Position numbers and translations under genes: made by a program. A model generated the notes under the pieces. That model was not told where the DNA came from. It worked only from the letters and a program-made list of their open reading frames with translations, and did not search any database. Below are positions 22,811 to 32,503 of a stretch of 64,000 bases of DNA, one piece after another (the first letter of the stretch is position 1; each line of letters starts with the position of its first letter). The DNA is taken from positions 289,474,089-289,538,088 of the forward strand of contig NC_085138.1 of the NCBI RefSeq assembly GCF_035046485.1. Reading direction: 5' to 3'. This DNA is from Aedes albopictus (lineage: Eukaryota; Arthropoda; Insecta; Diptera; Culicidae).

Positions 22811-23390
22811 GATTTCCATTTTCATCTTCTTCCACATTCGAATACAGTCAGCAGCGAACGGTTGTCGCTTTAGTTTGTGTGTTTGCTTGTCAGCGACGAC
22901 AGCAAACATCGGCGAACGGTGGGAAGTCGTACATGGAATTTAAACATTCGTCCACATTCGCATCGCAAGCGATGGAGAGGTGATGCGATTCGTGAGTGAT
23001 ATTGCGCGTACGAATATTTGAAGTTTTCAAAAAATGTTTATTATTTTCTTTGCTAATCTAGCATTTCAACAACAATACACTAAAAACGTATGCATTGCAT
23101 GCAGAAATTCTCTTCTAGTTATGATAATAGCCGCTTCGATCGCTCACCAGCATTCGTTACCATTCGCCATTCATTCATTCGCTTGCGATCCAAGCTGCGA
23201 CGAATGGCAACGAATATTCATGTCAAGCAGCTGGCTCATCGCTTCCCACTGGTGATGGGGTTGCGTGTTTGATCACGACGATCCGTTTGCTGCATCTTTC
23301 TCGATTCGCTTCAGCAAAGAGGAGTGAATATAAATGGAGTGAGGCGAATTCACCGATCCTTGCCCTGAAGGAAGCTCTAGAGCAATCCCG
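22811..23390. other. non-repeat spacer before the minisatellite
   Basis: Roughly 580 bp of more complex sequence with CATTCG-rich patches. No gene is seen. It ends where GGAATCCCGAA units begin. Confidence 0.45.
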
Positions 23391-23394
23391 AATG

Positions 23395-24755
23395 AATTCC
23401 TGGAGGAATCCCGAAGGAATTCCTGGTAGGAATCCCGAAGGAATTCCTGGTAGGAATCCCGAAGGAATTCCTGGTAGGAATCCCGAAGGAATTCCTGGTA
23501 GGAATCCCGAAGGAATTCCTGGTAGGAATCCCGAAGGCATTCCTGGTAGGAATCCCGAAGGAATTCCTGGTTCTGAAGGAATTCCTGGTAGGAATCCCGA
23601 AGAAATTCCAGGTAGGAATCCCGAAGCAATTCCTGGACGGAATCCCGAAGGAATTCCTGGACGGAATCCCGAAGGAATTCCTGGACGGAATCCCGAAGGA
23701 ATTCCTGGACGGAATCCCGAAGGAATTCCTGGACGGAATCCCGAAGGAATTCCTGGACGGAATCCCGAAGGAATTCCTGGACGGAATCCCGAAGGAATTC
23801 CTGGACGGAATCCTGAAGGAATTCCTGGATGGAATCCCGAAGGAATTCCTGGACGGAATCCCGAAGGAATTCCTGGACGGAATCCCGAAGGAATTCCTGG
23901 ACGGAATCCCGAAGGAATTCCTGGACGGAATCCCGAAGGAATTCCTGGACGGAATCCCGAAGGAATTCCTGGACGGAATCCCGAAGGAATTCCTGGACGG
24001 AATCCCGAAGGAATTCCTGGACGGAATCCCGAAGGAATTCCTGGACGGAATCCCGAAGGAATTCCTGGACGGAATCCCGAAGGAATTCCTGGACGGAATC
24101 CCGAAGGAATTCCTGGACGGAATCCCGAAGGAATTCCTGGACGGAATCCCGAAGGAATTCCTGGACGGAATCCCGAAGGAATTCCTGGACGGAATCCCGA
24201 AGGAATTCCTGGACGGAATCCCGAAGGAATTCCTGCACGGAATCCCGAAGGAATTCCTGGACGGGATCCCGAAGGAATTTCTGGACGGAATCCCGAAGGA
24301 ATTCCTGGATGGAATCCCGAAGGAATTATTGGACGGAATCCCGTAGGAACTTTTGGACGGAATCCCGAAGGAATTTCTGGACGGAATCCCGAAGGAATTC
24401 CTGGACGGAATCCCGAAGGAATTCCTGGAGGGAATCCCGAAGGAATTCCTGGACGGAATCCCGAAGGAGTTCTTGGACGGAATCCCGAAGGAATTCCTGG
24501 ACGGAATCCCGAAGGAATTCCTGGACGGAATCCCGAAGGCATTCCTGGACGGAATCCCGAAGGAATTCCTGGACGGAATCCCGAAGGAATTCCTGGACGG
24601 AGTCCCGAAGGAATTCCTGGGCGGAATCCCGAAGAAATTCCTGGACGGGATCCCGATGGAATTCCTGGACGGAATCCCGAAGGAATTTCTGGACGGAATC
24701 CCGAAGGAATTCCTGGACGGAATCCCGAAGGAATTCCTGAACGGAATCCCGGAAG
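23395..24755. repeat. homogeneous 24-bp minisatellite, about 56 units
   Basis: The unit is GGAATCCCGAAG followed by GAATTCCTGGAC. The first ~9 units carry GGTA at the junction and the remaining ~46 carry GGAC, so two subfamilies sit side by side. A shortened unit occurs near 23569. Each unit is a diverged 12-bp dimer and contains the palindrome GGAATTCC. Because 24 is divisible by 3 and the unit has no stop in any frame, frames of 150-530 codons run through on both strands; these are not genes. Confidence 0.93.
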
Positions 24756-25256
24756 GAACTTACAGAGGAATCCACGAAGGAGTGGGATATCTTGGAAAAA
24801 TCAAAGAACTATTGTAGAAATCCTAAACTATTGTAGAAATCCTAAACAGAATTCCTGATTGAATCCAGGAGAGAACTCCTGAAGGAATCTCGGAAGGAAC
24901 TCCTGGAAGAATCCCGAAAGAACCTCTTTGAAGAAATTCCGGAAGGAATACATAAGTAGTGAAATTTCCGAAGGAGAATTTACGAAAAAAAAACTTCTGG
25001 AGTAACTCAAAAAGGAAGTCATAAGGAATCCCAGGAACTTCTGGAAGAATCTTGGAAGAGAATCCTGAAGGGATTCCGAAAGGAACTTCTGAATGAATCC
25101 TTGAAAGAACTCCTAAAGAAAACTCTGAAGGAACTCCTAAAGGATTCCCGGAAGGAACTCCTGGAAGAATTCCGAAAGGAACTCCTGGATGAATCCCTGA
25201 AGGAAATCCCGATGGAATCCCGGAAGGAGCTTATATCGAAATCTCGGGAGGAACAT
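24756..25256. repeat. decayed GGAA/TTCC repeat, continuation
   Basis: Degenerate units such as CTCCTGGAAGAATCCC continue up to the insertion point of the gypsy element. The tract resumes at 36999 on the other side. Confidence 0.8.
25253..25256. repeat. target-site duplication ACAT, left copy
   Basis: ACAT precedes the left LTR and recurs at 36995-36998 after the right LTR. Four bp fits Ty3/gypsy integration. Confidence 0.8.
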
Positions 25257-27041
25257 TGTAGCCAGCCCGGGCGATCCGTCTCAAAACACGTGGCTTAAGC
25301 GCCACTCCACAAGGGAGACCACATGCCCAATTTTAATTGCCCGGTTGAGACTCTCCTGAGGGCGAGTCCATAGATTCTCCTCGAAAGGAATTTTACAGAT
25401 CGTTGGCTGGCTTACGAACCAAACGTCCGAACGGGTTCACCCTATTATCACAACGAAATTCTCTACTCCCAAAGACACTCAGAGATTCCGGTAAGAGATC
25501 CACTCATTCTCCCAAACGATGCAACATACTGAGTCACTCGTTATTTCTCATCACGGGCAGACTCTCCGATCGTCGCGCAACAAATCAACACATAAGAGAT
25601 GGACTGACTGCCCATTAATCAAACCCCAACTGAGTGGAGGACGGGAACCGATACTTATCGCGAAGTGACGTGCAACACATGAAATTAACTAAACACCTGG
25701 GAGCTTACACAACACTAACATTTATTTCTGAAAGACGGAAACGGAAATCATGGAAGTTTTAGTTATCATTTTATTAACATCTAACAAACATTTCCCTTCG
25801 ATTGTGTGTGTATTGGGTTTGGCTAGCTACTCCCTATCTTGTGTGCATTCTCTTGCCCTGTCTGTCTACTCTCACTCTGTGCTCATGTGCTTTGCGTTAT
25901 CTCGCGTGACGTCACGGCCTTAGCAGCGCAGATGCGTATTAGTCTGCGCTCCTGGTTCTTCGGGGATCGACACGGCGGTAGTTTGTCACGCACGTGTTCA
26001 CGATCCAAGGTATCGTGTTCGCTCTAGATGCGCATTTTTCTCAGTCTTTGGACTGGCAACAAAAAACTCCGAGGCGCCCTCATCGGACGCCCCACTTCAC
26101 TCCAAAAAAGATTGTCTGGTATGACTCACCGGTTTCGTTGGTCTACTCTACCGCAGTCGATGACCTATGGCTGGGTCAACGATCTCGTCCACCGAGTTCG
26201 TTCAAGATGGACGAACAGCGACTGAATCGTCAATGCTGACAATGGATGTCCTAGGATGGCGGTGGATGCATTCACGAGGTCCCCTGAACCTCGTTCGGCC
26301 GATATGTTGACGAATCGGGCGACTTCCAGCTGGTTGACGGTCGCTGGGCACGTTTTCGTCCGTTGAAAGGGCAGGTTTTGGGCGCTTGGGTGCGAGATGA
26401 ATCTGCTGCGAATAAACAGCCTAGCGGCTAAATCGAACAATAAGCACAGGCACTAAACGCACATGAAAAGCACAATTACCTTGCTATGTTTGGTTTCCTA
26501 GCTAATTTCGCACACAATTTTCAAAACTACGCACACTTTCTAGGAACTGGGAATGAATTAGACATTTAATTATTTTACATGCACATAACGTCACTAACTT
26601 TCATACTTTTTATGAACTCGAACAAAATTCTCAAACGCGCACACCTCTGATTAACTGAGAAGTCACGGACGAAATGGACGAATCTGTGGCTCCTCAGATT
26701 AAAGAACATGGACCTCGGACAAACCGGACTTTGTCATTTCCCGAACTCCCGTCGTGCACTTTGTGACTATAGAACCCCGAAGGATAACTCAGTACGAAGG
26801 TCGTGCCGCTGTCCTTTTCCAACCTTTCAATGAGACGGAGGAGCCCGCCCCGGGAAAGATTTTGCAAAGTGCTCGCAACTCATGATTGCATAAGCTAAGG
26901 GATGCTTTATATTTGAACTTCTTTTCGTTCATTAATCTGATTGACCTATCCAATCTTATTGAGACATATATTTGGACTATATTAATGGAATTCATGCCTG
27001 TATATACATATAAACTATTTACAAAATTCCTGACTGCTACA
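25257..27041 (-). repeat. 3' LTR of the gypsy-type element
   Basis: 1785 bp, including a 22-bp segment near 25583-25605 that is missing from the other LTR. The long frames inside are short and identical in both LTRs, with no domain. Confidence 0.93.
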
Positions 27042-27059
27042 TTGCACCAGGACTATTTT

Positions 27060-27097
27060 ACGAAAATTTGGTTTAAGGACTTAAACCAAATTTTCGT
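27060..27097. repeat. 38-bp perfect palindrome beside the 3' LTR
   Basis: Eighteen-base arms beginning ACGAAAATTTGGTTTAAG are separated by the two bases GA. It lies about 18 bp inside the LTR boundary, where a polypurine tract would be expected. I see no clear polypurine run there. Confidence 0.85.
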
Positions 27098-27099
27098 AG

Positions 27100-28065
27100 T
27101 GGTGAACTGTACAATTTATGTACATTATTCATTTATCTATTCCGTTAACTATTTCATATTTATATATTAAAAATTCATCCGGGTTCCTAACCTATTTTCC
27201 ATAATAATAACTTTGATAAATTCGAAAAAAAAAACTTTATTTACACATTATTCCATATTTATATCTACAACAATATTTACAAAACATAGGTTCACCCCAA
27301 GGAAAGATTGAGCTGCTTGACGTTCTCAGACTAGGTAGCATATCAACACCCACATATAATCTCAAAACCCCAAAGAAATCCTAAAACTGCGTTGCTGCTG
27401 AAACCTTTCAGTCTCAGCAGAAGCATCATCCCAACAACACGTCATTAACTAACAGAACATCTGATACTCAATGAACATACACCAACACAGAACAGGTACA
27501 TATCGAGAAACCAAACACCAAACCTAAACGTTGATTTATTGCATTTCTCTGATATGACCGCACACACTCTACAACAATAACTGGATCATTCAGATTCGAA
27601 ACTACACCAATCCTTGTTGTTGGTAACACGTTTCTCCTCTGAATTCACCGCAACGATTCTGTCTCACAGAGAACCACCGAGCCTGCTACCCGGTATCCAT
27701 GCCTCTGTGTAGGACAAACCGAAAACATCAACCACAACACAAAAACCGCCACAACACCAATTAACTCACCAAAAAAAACTCTCTGGCTTACGCTAATCCA
27801 TGTGTGCGAATCCTAAATTCTCCCAAACAATCATCCCAATAACGTTTCATACGCTAGAGGTTCTCTCCAGCTCTCACGAAGCATTATTAAATGAGAAAAC
27901 ACAAATCACTCACAATTACGTCACTCAGAGAAATTTTTCTCCGGACACTCACGACACTCAAACTCTGATATTCTACCCATTCTGAGAACCGTCAAACGTA
28001 AACAAAAACATTGTAAGTGCAGTAGAATTGAAAATCTTTGAAAGTTTTTTGAGGTAATTTGGACA
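27100..28065 (-). other. post-pol internal region of the gypsy element, no frame
   Basis: About 1 kb rich in A and C on the plus strand, with many short ACAACA and CACAC words. There is no open frame longer than ~60 codons on the element's own strand, and no envelope-like sequence. Confidence 0.6.
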
Positions 28066-28165
28066 TTAAATATGGACCTAGAAAGACTGCAAATATCGGA
28101 AAATTACGGGAAAAGTGACTATTGAACTGTAAGTATTAATATTTCCTATTTTCTTTGTGGTTTAG

Positions 28166-28482
28166 ATCGCATACGGTGGGTTTGAAGACTGGCTGACGGA
28201 GGCTCAAGGACCCAATACTTGGTACCTCTCGCTGAACCGGGTTATTGAACGACGATCTTGTTTTGAAGACCACCTCCCCGGCCGGATGAGGCAGTTCCAG
28301 GCAGCAAAGATATCAGGTGAGTGCGTTTCCAATCGCTTTACGGTAATGACAACGGATTCTAATGCTTTTTCTTGGTTTTAGGTACTATCGGACGGACGGA
28401 GTATGCGATGACGTCAAAAGGAGGGGTGGCCCTGTTCAAGCAAGGGCCAATTTTAACATTATTTTATACAAATAAGAAATAA
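28166..28482 (+). CDS. putative two-exon antisense gene fragment inside the gypsy element
   Basis: On the plus strand, opposite to gag-pol, an open frame occupies 28166-28316. It is preceded by a pyrimidine-rich TTTAG acceptor and followed by a GTGAGT donor at 28317. The 65-nt interval 28317-28381 ends in GCTTTTTCTTGGTTTTAG, and the frame resumes in phase at 28382 and stops at 28480-28482. A poly(A)-like AATAAAGAAT context follows. The spliced product has about 88 residues, including FEDWLTEAQGPNTWYL and TSKGGVALFKQGPIL. The second segment weakly recalls the start of a FLYWCH zinc finger, without its Cys/His core. There is no ATG at the start of the first exon. A donor at 28129 would leave only a 37-nt intron; another at 28012 would leave about 150. 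It could be a captured host fragment or a cryptic antisense unit. Confidence 0.4.
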
Positions 28483-29230
28483 AGAATATTAATTTTAAGT
28501 ACTAAATTATACATAAGAAACATTTGTGAACTACTATACTAACATTATTTACAAAATTGCCAAAATGTCCCTCAAATCATCTTAATTTCGAAGGTAAATT
28601 TGAAAAATGTTCACATTCGGGCAGTGCTTCCTCAACAGAGCCATTTTCTTGAAGTTGTTGTGCTATCGCTCGATTGACTCGGGTTGCTCAACATCGTTTT
28701 TACTGGTAAAAACTTCTGAGTCTTTCTTCGATCAACATCTGACAATCCCCAATGCCAGACTCACGAATTTTACTTCTTTAGACAGTACTGCTCGTCATCA
28801 CTCTACGGCTCTGAGCTTTTGGTTATGAGATCATCGCCCGGGAAGACCTCCAGGGCTCTCTCTGACTTCTGGTCGAGGGGATCGCGCATAACCACAACTT
28901 CCTTCCAACGGTTCTACTTTGAAAGAACTGACTAATTCCATTCTCCAGCACACTGCAAAGCTTCTTCTTGGACTGTTGAACAGTCCAAGGATGCCCCTAG
29001 TAAGAAAAGATTTTGTAGGGCGGCGGCTGATCCAAAGATCAGCGCTAAGCTTTGCAATGGCGAGCCAGTATGTTATTTACCCGGAGCACAGCTTCAACGG
29101 GATAAAAGTAAAAGCCTCATAGCTGGAAAAAAAAGGTTAATTTCAAGTGTTTTAATGAGACCAGACCTTTAACTGGCTCCTTGTCGCTGTTTCACAACAG
29201 TTACATAGCTGAAGGTCATCCAAGGTCAAA
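28483..29230 (-). other. post-pol region adjoining the pol stop, no frame
   Basis: No frame on the element strand. Short plus-strand frames (28607-28828, 28919-29122) show no domain. Confidence 0.5.
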
Positions 29231-32200
29231 CTATGGAGAGCCTGCTTTGGCAAGTTTTTTTAGGAACTTGCAATGGAAAATGCCAAGTCGTTTTCCATCC
29301 AAACTCTCCAAGTCATAACAATGACTGCCCACTACCCTCTTGACGATTGCTGGAATGAATTTCGGTGCCAGCTTGGCCGAGACACCTTTCCCCTTGTCCG
29401 ATAGTACGATATTCTTCTTCAGAACCGTCTCGCCAACAGAATAAGTTGGACAGTTAGCATTCGATCGGAGATTGTAGTGAGACGAATGCTTCTGGTACGC
29501 AGCCCTGAGGTTATTTCGCACATCTTCCAACAGTCTATCCTTCTGTTCTTGTGAAAGACGCACATCATCGGTTGACTTTGTATCACGCAGTCGCCGGTAC
29601 TCCCTTCCATCGGACACTTGATTCCTGCCGAACACCAGGAAGTACGGCGTGTACTTCGTTGAGCTGTGAACAGAATTTCGAATAGCATTCGCGATTCGCT
29701 GCAGGTTGTTCGCCCAGTCCTTGTGGTTGTCTTTGATGGTCGCACGAATGGCGGTCGTTACTACCCGATTCACTCTTTCAGAATCATTCACCTGAGGATG
29801 GTAGTTGGGTGTTTTCCAGTGAGACACGTGGTACTTCTCCAGTAGACCCTCGAACGTTTTCGAAGCGAACTGCGTCCCGTTGTCAGTCAACACCACTTCG
29901 GGAACTCCGAACAACAAAAAGATGGAATTTTCGACAAAATGGGCTAACGTTTCTGCCGTTGCTTCCCGAAAAGGCTGAATCAGCACGAACTTGCTGAAGA
30001 GATCGGTCACTACCAACAAGCACGAACTTCTACCCTTCCCTGAAGAAGGCAACGGGCCCACATAATCCATGGCCAGAAATTGCCACGGATGCTCAATTAC
30101 CTTCTTTTGATCTCCCATCGGCGGTGTGGTGTTCTGATTCGACGCCTTGCTCGTCTGGCATTTCAGACACGTTTGACACTGCCTCTTCACCTCCGTGCTC
30201 ATTTTCGGCCACCAGAATCGTTGTCGGACCGCTGCAAGCGTCTTCTCCGGTCCCAGATGCGCTTCCTCGTGTATTCTACGAATTAGTTCACCCCGCTCTG
30301 CTTTAGGAGGATACCTTTTCCATCGGAAACGGACATCTTCCAGCCTATCTTCTGCCTTGCAGTAGCGCAAGATTTCTCCATCTACCACTCGGAAGCCACG
30401 ATACTCTGACGGGTTCTTGTCAATCTCGGACGCCAGCTCCTGGTACTTTGGGTCCACGCTTACTGTAGAGATGGTTTCTACAGATCTCGACAAGCAATCA
30501 GCTACGATATTGTTCTTCCCCTTCCTATATTCCAGCTCGATGTCATACGATTGTATTTTCAACGCCCACCTTAGCAATTTTGCGTTACCAGATTCCACGC
30601 CAATCGTGAACAGCCACAATAGACTACGCGCATCTGTAACCACCCGGAAACGCGTACCTTCAACGAAATGCCGGAAATGCTGAATTGCCAACAACACTCC
30701 CAAGCACTCTTTCTCGACGCTCGAGTACTTCCGTTGGGTGCTACTCAGTTTTTTACTGAAATAGGCGATAACCCGCGACTGTCCTTCCTGCTGTTGGATC
30801 AGCGCCGCTCCTACGGCAAGGTCTGAGGCGTCGGATTCTATTGAAAACGGTAGAGAAAAGTCTGGATTGCCTAAGATCGGTGCCGCAATTAATGCTGCCT
30901 TCAATTCTCCGAAAGCGGTTTCTGCAGATTCCGTCCAGATAAACTTTTGCTTCGATTTCTTAAGCAAATCCGAAATCGGGGCAACTATCCTACTGTAGTT
31001 TCCTATGAAGCGTTGATAGAAGCCCGCCAAACCCAGCAACCGCCTTATGTCCTTCACATTCTTCGGTCGGGCATAGTCCAGGATCGGTGCGATCCGGGCG
31101 TTGTCAATGGACACTCCTTCCTCGGTCAGTAAGTATCCGAGGTACGATACCTTCTTCCGACAAAACCGGCTCTTATCCAATGAAATCGTCAAGTTGGCCT
31201 TCGCTAGTCTCTCCCCTACGATACGCAGCAATCGGACATGTTCGCTGAAAGTCGTCGTGGCGATCACAATATCGTCCAAGTACACAAAGACATAGGGTTC
31301 AAGGTCGAACCCTATGACTTTGTCCATGAGACGGCACATTGTGAAGGGGGCGTTCGTTAACCCGAAAGGACAAACCTTAAAACGGTATAAGCCTTTGGGG
31401 GTCCGAAACGCCGTGAAGTCTCGGCTTTCCTCTTTCAGGGGGATCTGAAAGTACGCGTCTTTCAGATCCACCACGGAGTAATATTTCGCCTTCCCCAATC
31501 GATGAAATATTTCACCCATATTCCTCATTGGGTAGGAATCTTTTTTTGTCAGCGCGTTGATCCTCCGAGAGTCCAAACACACACGTAGCTTCCCATTCGC
31601 TTTACGAACGGGAACTAGTGCACTCGCCCATTCACTCGCGCATTCCTCAATAGCATCCATCGTCTTGTAGCGTTCCAGCTCCGCATCCATCTCGGCCTGT
31701 ATTGCTGGAGAGCACCGATACAGTGGTTGACGCCTCGGTTTCGCCTCTTCGCTCAGCACGATTTCATGCTGAATCACCGATGTCCTTCCTAATCGCTGCT
31801 CGGTCGTACAAGGAAAAGTTTTAACCGCCTCTGTCAGCTCCTTTCGCTGTTCCGGAGTCAAATCGTGCTCGGTTTCAACCGTTTCCGGCGTTGTCTTTGA
31901 CGGTTCCGGCAGTTCTAACGCTGGTATATCCAAGGTTTCATCTGGGTCAGATCTTTTAAGTGACGGTAAAGTCTCGATCGGTAATACAGAAAGTTCCTGT
32001 TCGCAGTTCAAGTCGGTCCCTCGTGTGACGTCTACCGTTGCAACCTGTTCGTAACCATCCGTACCCTGGATCATCGGCTGAATTCCGAAGGTTTTCCAGA
32101 AGTTGTACCCTAGAATTAGGTTTCTCGCAACCTGTGGCACTATTAGAGTTGGAATAACCTTCGTTACTCCCCGAAATTCCATTGGCAAGTTGACGTAACC

Positions 32201-32503
32201 CAAACTCCTGTGAACCGTTTTGTCCGCGGTTACTATTTTAACCGGACTCTGATGAACCTGCAAACCGTTTTCTTCAGCTAGATGTTTTAAGCTTGTCACG
32301 CTCACGCTTGCTCCTGAGTCCAAGAGTGCGTCATAATCCTTGTTAAATATCCTCACGGCTATATGCGGACACGTGTCCGTGTGCACCTTGACTTCGCACA
32401 CCTCCTGGTACGGGTCAGTAAAGAGAATCTGCTCGTCATTTTCGGGAACTCTGGAGATCGGAATGCTGTCGTCCCCTATCTGGCATTCCAGAATTAGTTT
32501 CCC
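29231..32503 (-). CDS. pol: Ty3/gypsy Pol polyprotein (protease, RT, RNase H, integrase)
   Basis: About 1090 residues counted from the slip site; it has no ATG of its own near the start. Order: aspartic protease with LLDSGASVSV; reverse transcriptase with LRVCLDSRRIN, YYSVVDLKDAYFQI, CPFGLTNAP and the catalytic YLDD box; RNase H beginning FSIESDASDLAVGAAL; integrase with an HHCC zinc domain (H...H, then CQTCLKCQ) and the DDE triad in MDYVGP, LTDNGTQF and DSERVNR. A C-terminal tail follows. All key residues I can check are present and there is no internal stop. It is expressed as Gag-Pol by a -1 shift at 32497-32503. It would make cDNA in the cytoplasm and integrate it in the nucleus. Confidence 0.95.
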   Translation of the reverse strand, partial: GKLILECQIGDDSIPISRVPENDEQILFTDPYQEVCEVKVHTDTCPHIAVRIFNKDYDALLDSGASVSVTSLKHLAEENGLQVHQSPVKIVTADKTVHRSLGYVNLPMEFRGVTKVIPTLIVPQVARNLILGYNFWKTFGIQPMIQGTDGYEQVATVDVTRGTDLNCEQELSVLPIETLPSLKRSDPDETLDIPALELPEPSKTTPETVETEHDLTPEQRKELTEAVKTFPCTTEQRLGRTSVIQHEIVLSEEAKPRRQPLYRCSPAIQAEMDAELERYKTMDAIEECASEWASALVPVRKANGKLRVCLDSRRINALTKKDSYPMRNMGEIFHRLGKAKYYSVVDLKDAYFQIPLKEESRDFTAFRTPKGLYRFKVCPFGLTNAPFTMCRLMDKVIGFDLEPYVFVYLDDIVIATTTFSEHVRLLRIVGERLAKANLTISLDKSRFCRKKVSYLGYLLTEEGVSIDNARIAPILDYARPKNVKDIRRLLGLAGFYQRFIGNYSRIVAPISDLLKKSKQKFIWTESAETAFGELKAALIAAPILGNPDFSLPFSIESDASDLAVGAALIQQQEGQSRVIAYFSKKLSSTQRKYSSVEKECLGVLLAIQHFRHFVEGTRFRVVTDARSLLWLFTIGVESGNAKLLRWALKIQSYDIELEYRKGKNNIVADCLSRSVETISTVSVDPKYQELASEIDKNPSEYRGFRVVDGEILRYCKAEDRLEDVRFRWKRYPPKAERGELIRRIHEEAHLGPEKTLAAVRQRFWWPKMSTEVKRQCQTCLKCQTSKASNQNTTPPMGDQKKVIEHPWQFLAMDYVGPLPSSGKGRSSCLLVVTDLFSKFVLIQPFREATAETLAHFVENSIFLLFGVPEVVLTDNGTQFASKTFEGLLEKYHVSHWKTPNYHPQVNDSERVNRVVTTAIRATIKDNHKDWANNLQRIANAIRNSVHSSTKYTPYFLVFGRNQVSDGREYRRLRDTKSTDDVRLSQEQKDRLLEDVRNNLRAAYQKHSSHYNLRSNANCPTYSVGETVLKKNIVLSDKGKGVSAKLAPKFIPAIVKRVVGSHCYDLESLDGKRLGIFHCKFLKKLAKAGSP

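Noticed and set aside
23395..24755. CRISPR-like array appearance
   Set aside because: Units are contiguous with no unique spacers, and the context is eukaryotic.
23269..24858. Long reading frames (up to 529 codons, PEGIPGRN repeats) on both strands across the minisatellite
   Set aside because: The 24-bp unit has no stop in any frame, so all frames stay open. The plus frame has no ATG before the repeat, and overlapping frames on both strands are equally long.
27100..29230. Envelope gene between pol and the 3' LTR of the gypsy element
   Set aside because: There is no long frame on the element strand and no signal peptide or transmembrane pattern; only noncoding sequence and the antisense frame are seen.
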